Assembly (NCBI GenBank): GCA_043718225.1
Contig: JAYSWD010000049.1
Coordinates: 1 to 22,965, forward strand
Direction of reading: 5' to 3'
From: Multiplicimicrobium sp043718225
Lineage (GTDB): Bacteria > Omnitrophota > Omnitrophia > Omnitrophales > Aquincolibacteriaceae
DNA length: 22,965 bases
Shown in pieces: positions 12,901-15,900 of the stretch. Numbering within the stretch: position 1 is the stretch's first letter; each line of letters begins with the position of its first letter. Position numbers and translations under genes: made by a program. The notes below the pieces were generated by a model that had not been told where the DNA came from, did no database searches, and saw nothing but the letters and a program-made list of their open reading frames with translations.

Positions 12901-15900
12901 TGACCTACCTCTTTCAATTGATGATTTGAAGGCTAAGTATGTTCGGCGCAAGCAAATAATTACTGAAATTATTGTTAATGGGAATTTAACACCCGAGATT
13001 TTAAAGGCTTTTCGTGATATTGATGCCTCATTGTCTGAAGCTATTGAGAGCGCTGCATCAAGCCCGGTAAAATTTGATGAGTATGAGCAAACTGTTGCAC
13101 AAAAATTCCGCCTCATAATCGGCCGAATCATCCATTGCAAAGATCCTGCGGAGCTAGCTCGGTTGTGGGATGAAGCAGCGGAGATATATATTGCGCTGCT
13201 TGATCACAAAGGATCGTTTTTTGCCAACATGGCGAGTCTGGATCATTTAAGCGGTGATGCTTACCCTGAGCTGAAAGGTGGTGCGCCTAAAACAACGTTG
13301 GATCTCGCTTCCGGACCATCCACTCTTTTCAGAGCTTATGAGCGGCGCCAACAAGAATTTCTTCGGAGAGGATTTGTGCTCGATATTACAGATTATGACG
13401 CTAGCGAAAGAATGCTGCAGCTTGGAATTCGTCGGGATGGGAAACAAATCCAGGGAAGCTTTTCTGATCTCAAAGGAATGCCTGCTGATCAATATGATAT
13501 TGTTAATTTATCTTACGCATTTCGATATGCTGAGCATCCCGCCGAAGTGATTCGCAATATTCATCGTATTCTGAAAAAGAACGGGCTTTTTGTAATGATT
13601 CTACCTAGCTCAAACCAAGTTCCAACTCCTTTTTATGAGGCGCTGAAAAAAGCCGGATTTTCCTTGCGCGTCGGAGAAAACGCACAGCTTGAATCAAAAC
13701 TAGATCCACAGATTTATGAGGAATTTGTGCGCTTGCATGGCAAGGAATTTGCGGATGATATGTCCAGGCATGTCAAAGGGGTGACGACCTATTTGGTCGC
13801 CCATAAGGAAGCAGCGGATGATTTGGCGGGACAAGTAAACGATGAAGACTTTCGTTTGGTTCGTCAGCTCCCTAAGATTGACGACGAGAAAATTGAAAAA
13901 TTTAGAAGTGATCAGGGCTTCAGCGACTTCATTCCTGAGGAAGCACCTGTAGTGGGTGAGGTTAGCTATCCCGCCGAAAATTTTGATCGCGAAGTAAAAA
14001 AGCAGCAATCGCGAAAGCGTGCAATGCGCACCGCGCAGCGTTTGATAGCTAGGTTAGGCGAGACCATTACTCGCTTTCAGCAATTATCTCCCGAGGATAG
14101 GTCATCTCGGGAGCATGGTAATAAAGTTACAGTTCAAATTGATGGTTACTTCGAAGATTTGCGGGAGATTCTCGAATTAAGAAAAGATGAGTTTGACCCC
14201 TCAGAGCGGGATTTGCTCGCAGAAGATTTAGAGGCAATCAGGGGTCAAAAGTTTATACGCACATGGCTTCAAAAAACAAAGCGATCGGGTGAGTTTGAAG
14301 AGTTGGTTGGTCTCGTTCGCTCCGAAGCACGACGATCAACAACAGCCCCGATCGTTGTATCCTCGCGCGATAGTGTTTTGCAGCAGCTCCAAGAATTTTA
14401 TGCCGGGCTTGGGGACGCTGATGAAATAAGGCTGGACATAACTCCGTTATTTTCTGAAAACCAGCTCATTGCCGGACAAATGCCACCGGACTTCCCATTG
14501 CCGGGAGGGAAAACCTGGGGTGACCAAAAAGAGCAGGCAGTGGATTTAGGGAAAGATTTGCAGAGCGCGGAAGTTACACTTATTCGGCAGGATAAGAAAC
14601 TCAAACATTTAGCATTCACCGGCAAACCCATGACCGCAGACGTTGCAAAGAGCCGGCTGATTGAATACGTACAGGCTGTTTCAAATGGCGAGACTGATCT
14701 GAGCCGAGTCAGCACAAAACTGAGAAGCTTTCATGTGAATGTAAAAAACGGAGGAATTGTTCAGTTTGGCGCGATTAGTGGCAAGGCAGTCAGAATCAAT
14801 TTGCGCAAGCTTATAGGTCAAACAATTCAAATAGAATTTATTCCCCTAGATGAAAAGGATTTATCCAAGGGTGTTTATATGAAATTAACCGCGCGGGATG
14901 GAATGGTTTTCTTTAGGGAGGTAAGAAAAGAGCCAGGCTATCTCTTCGAGCGCGAGGCACCCGAGCTAAGGGAGTTTTTTAACTACATCAAGGATTTGAT
15001 CGCGGGTGAAAATGACTTAAGTCAGGCAAGTTCAAGATTAAGCAGCTTCCAAGTGAGTGTGGGTGAATCAGGGGTTATTCACCTTGGAACGATTGATGGT
15101 AATGCTATCCATATTGGCTTGAACAAGTATGCAGGACAAATAATTCAAGTCGAATTTTATCCTGTTGAAGAAAAGGATTTATCGAAAGGTGTTTATATGA
15201 AATTAACCGCGCCGGATGGAATGGTTTGGTACCGTGGTATAAAAAAAGAAGCGCACTATCTTTATGAGCGTGCTGCACCTGGGGTGCACGAGTTGTTGAA
15301 TTATATCAGTGATGTTCTCGCAGGCAAAAATGACTTAAGCCAGGCAAGCTCGAGACTGAGAAACTTTCAAATTAGTTCAAGCAAAGCAGGGCTTATCTAC
15401 TTTGGGACAATTGGTGGCAACAGTGTCCAAATCGGTTTGGTTAAATATCCAGGACAAAAATTTCAAATCGAATTTTATCCTCTTGATGAAAAGGATTTAT
15501 CGAAAGGTGTTTATATGAAACTAATTGCGGCGGATGGAATGGTTTGGTACCGGGGTATAAGAAAAGAACCTTATTATCTTTCCGAGCGTGTTGGCCCCGG
15601 GGCGCAGGAGTTGTTAGATTATATTAGTGACGTTATCGCAGGCAAAAATGATTTAAGTGAGGCCAGTTCAAGACTGCGAAGCTTTCAGGCGACTGTGGGT
15701 GAAAATGGGCAAATCTATTTTGGGAGCATTGGTGGCATTGGGATACTAACTAGTTTGCGTAATTATCCAGGACAAACAGCTAAAATCGAATTTGTTGCCC
15801 TCGATGAAAAGGATTTAGCAAAAGGTGTTTATATGAAATTAACTGCGCCGGATGGAATGGTTTTCTTTAGGGAGGTAAGAAAGGAGCCGGGTTACGTATA

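Larger units (their letters stand above)
10550..14317 (+). other. Giant protein module 10: SNF2 helicase plus SAM methyltransferase
   Basis: Residues 3514-4769. It begins with two RSE copies 60 bp apart, then helical sequence and an acidic His/Pro-rich linker (nt 10960-11090), then the two enzyme domains entered separately. The C-terminal part after the methyltransferase is charged and helical. The linker, with repeated Asp-Pro-Pro and His residues, probably separates an N-terminal helical part from the motor. Confidence 0.75.

Noticed and set aside
13268..13840. DNA methylase of a restriction or BREX/DISARM-type system
   Set aside because: The domain lacks DPPY, NPPF and PC motifs, and no nuclease or other defence gene lies nearby. 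The motif pattern is that of general small-molecule or protein methyltransferases.
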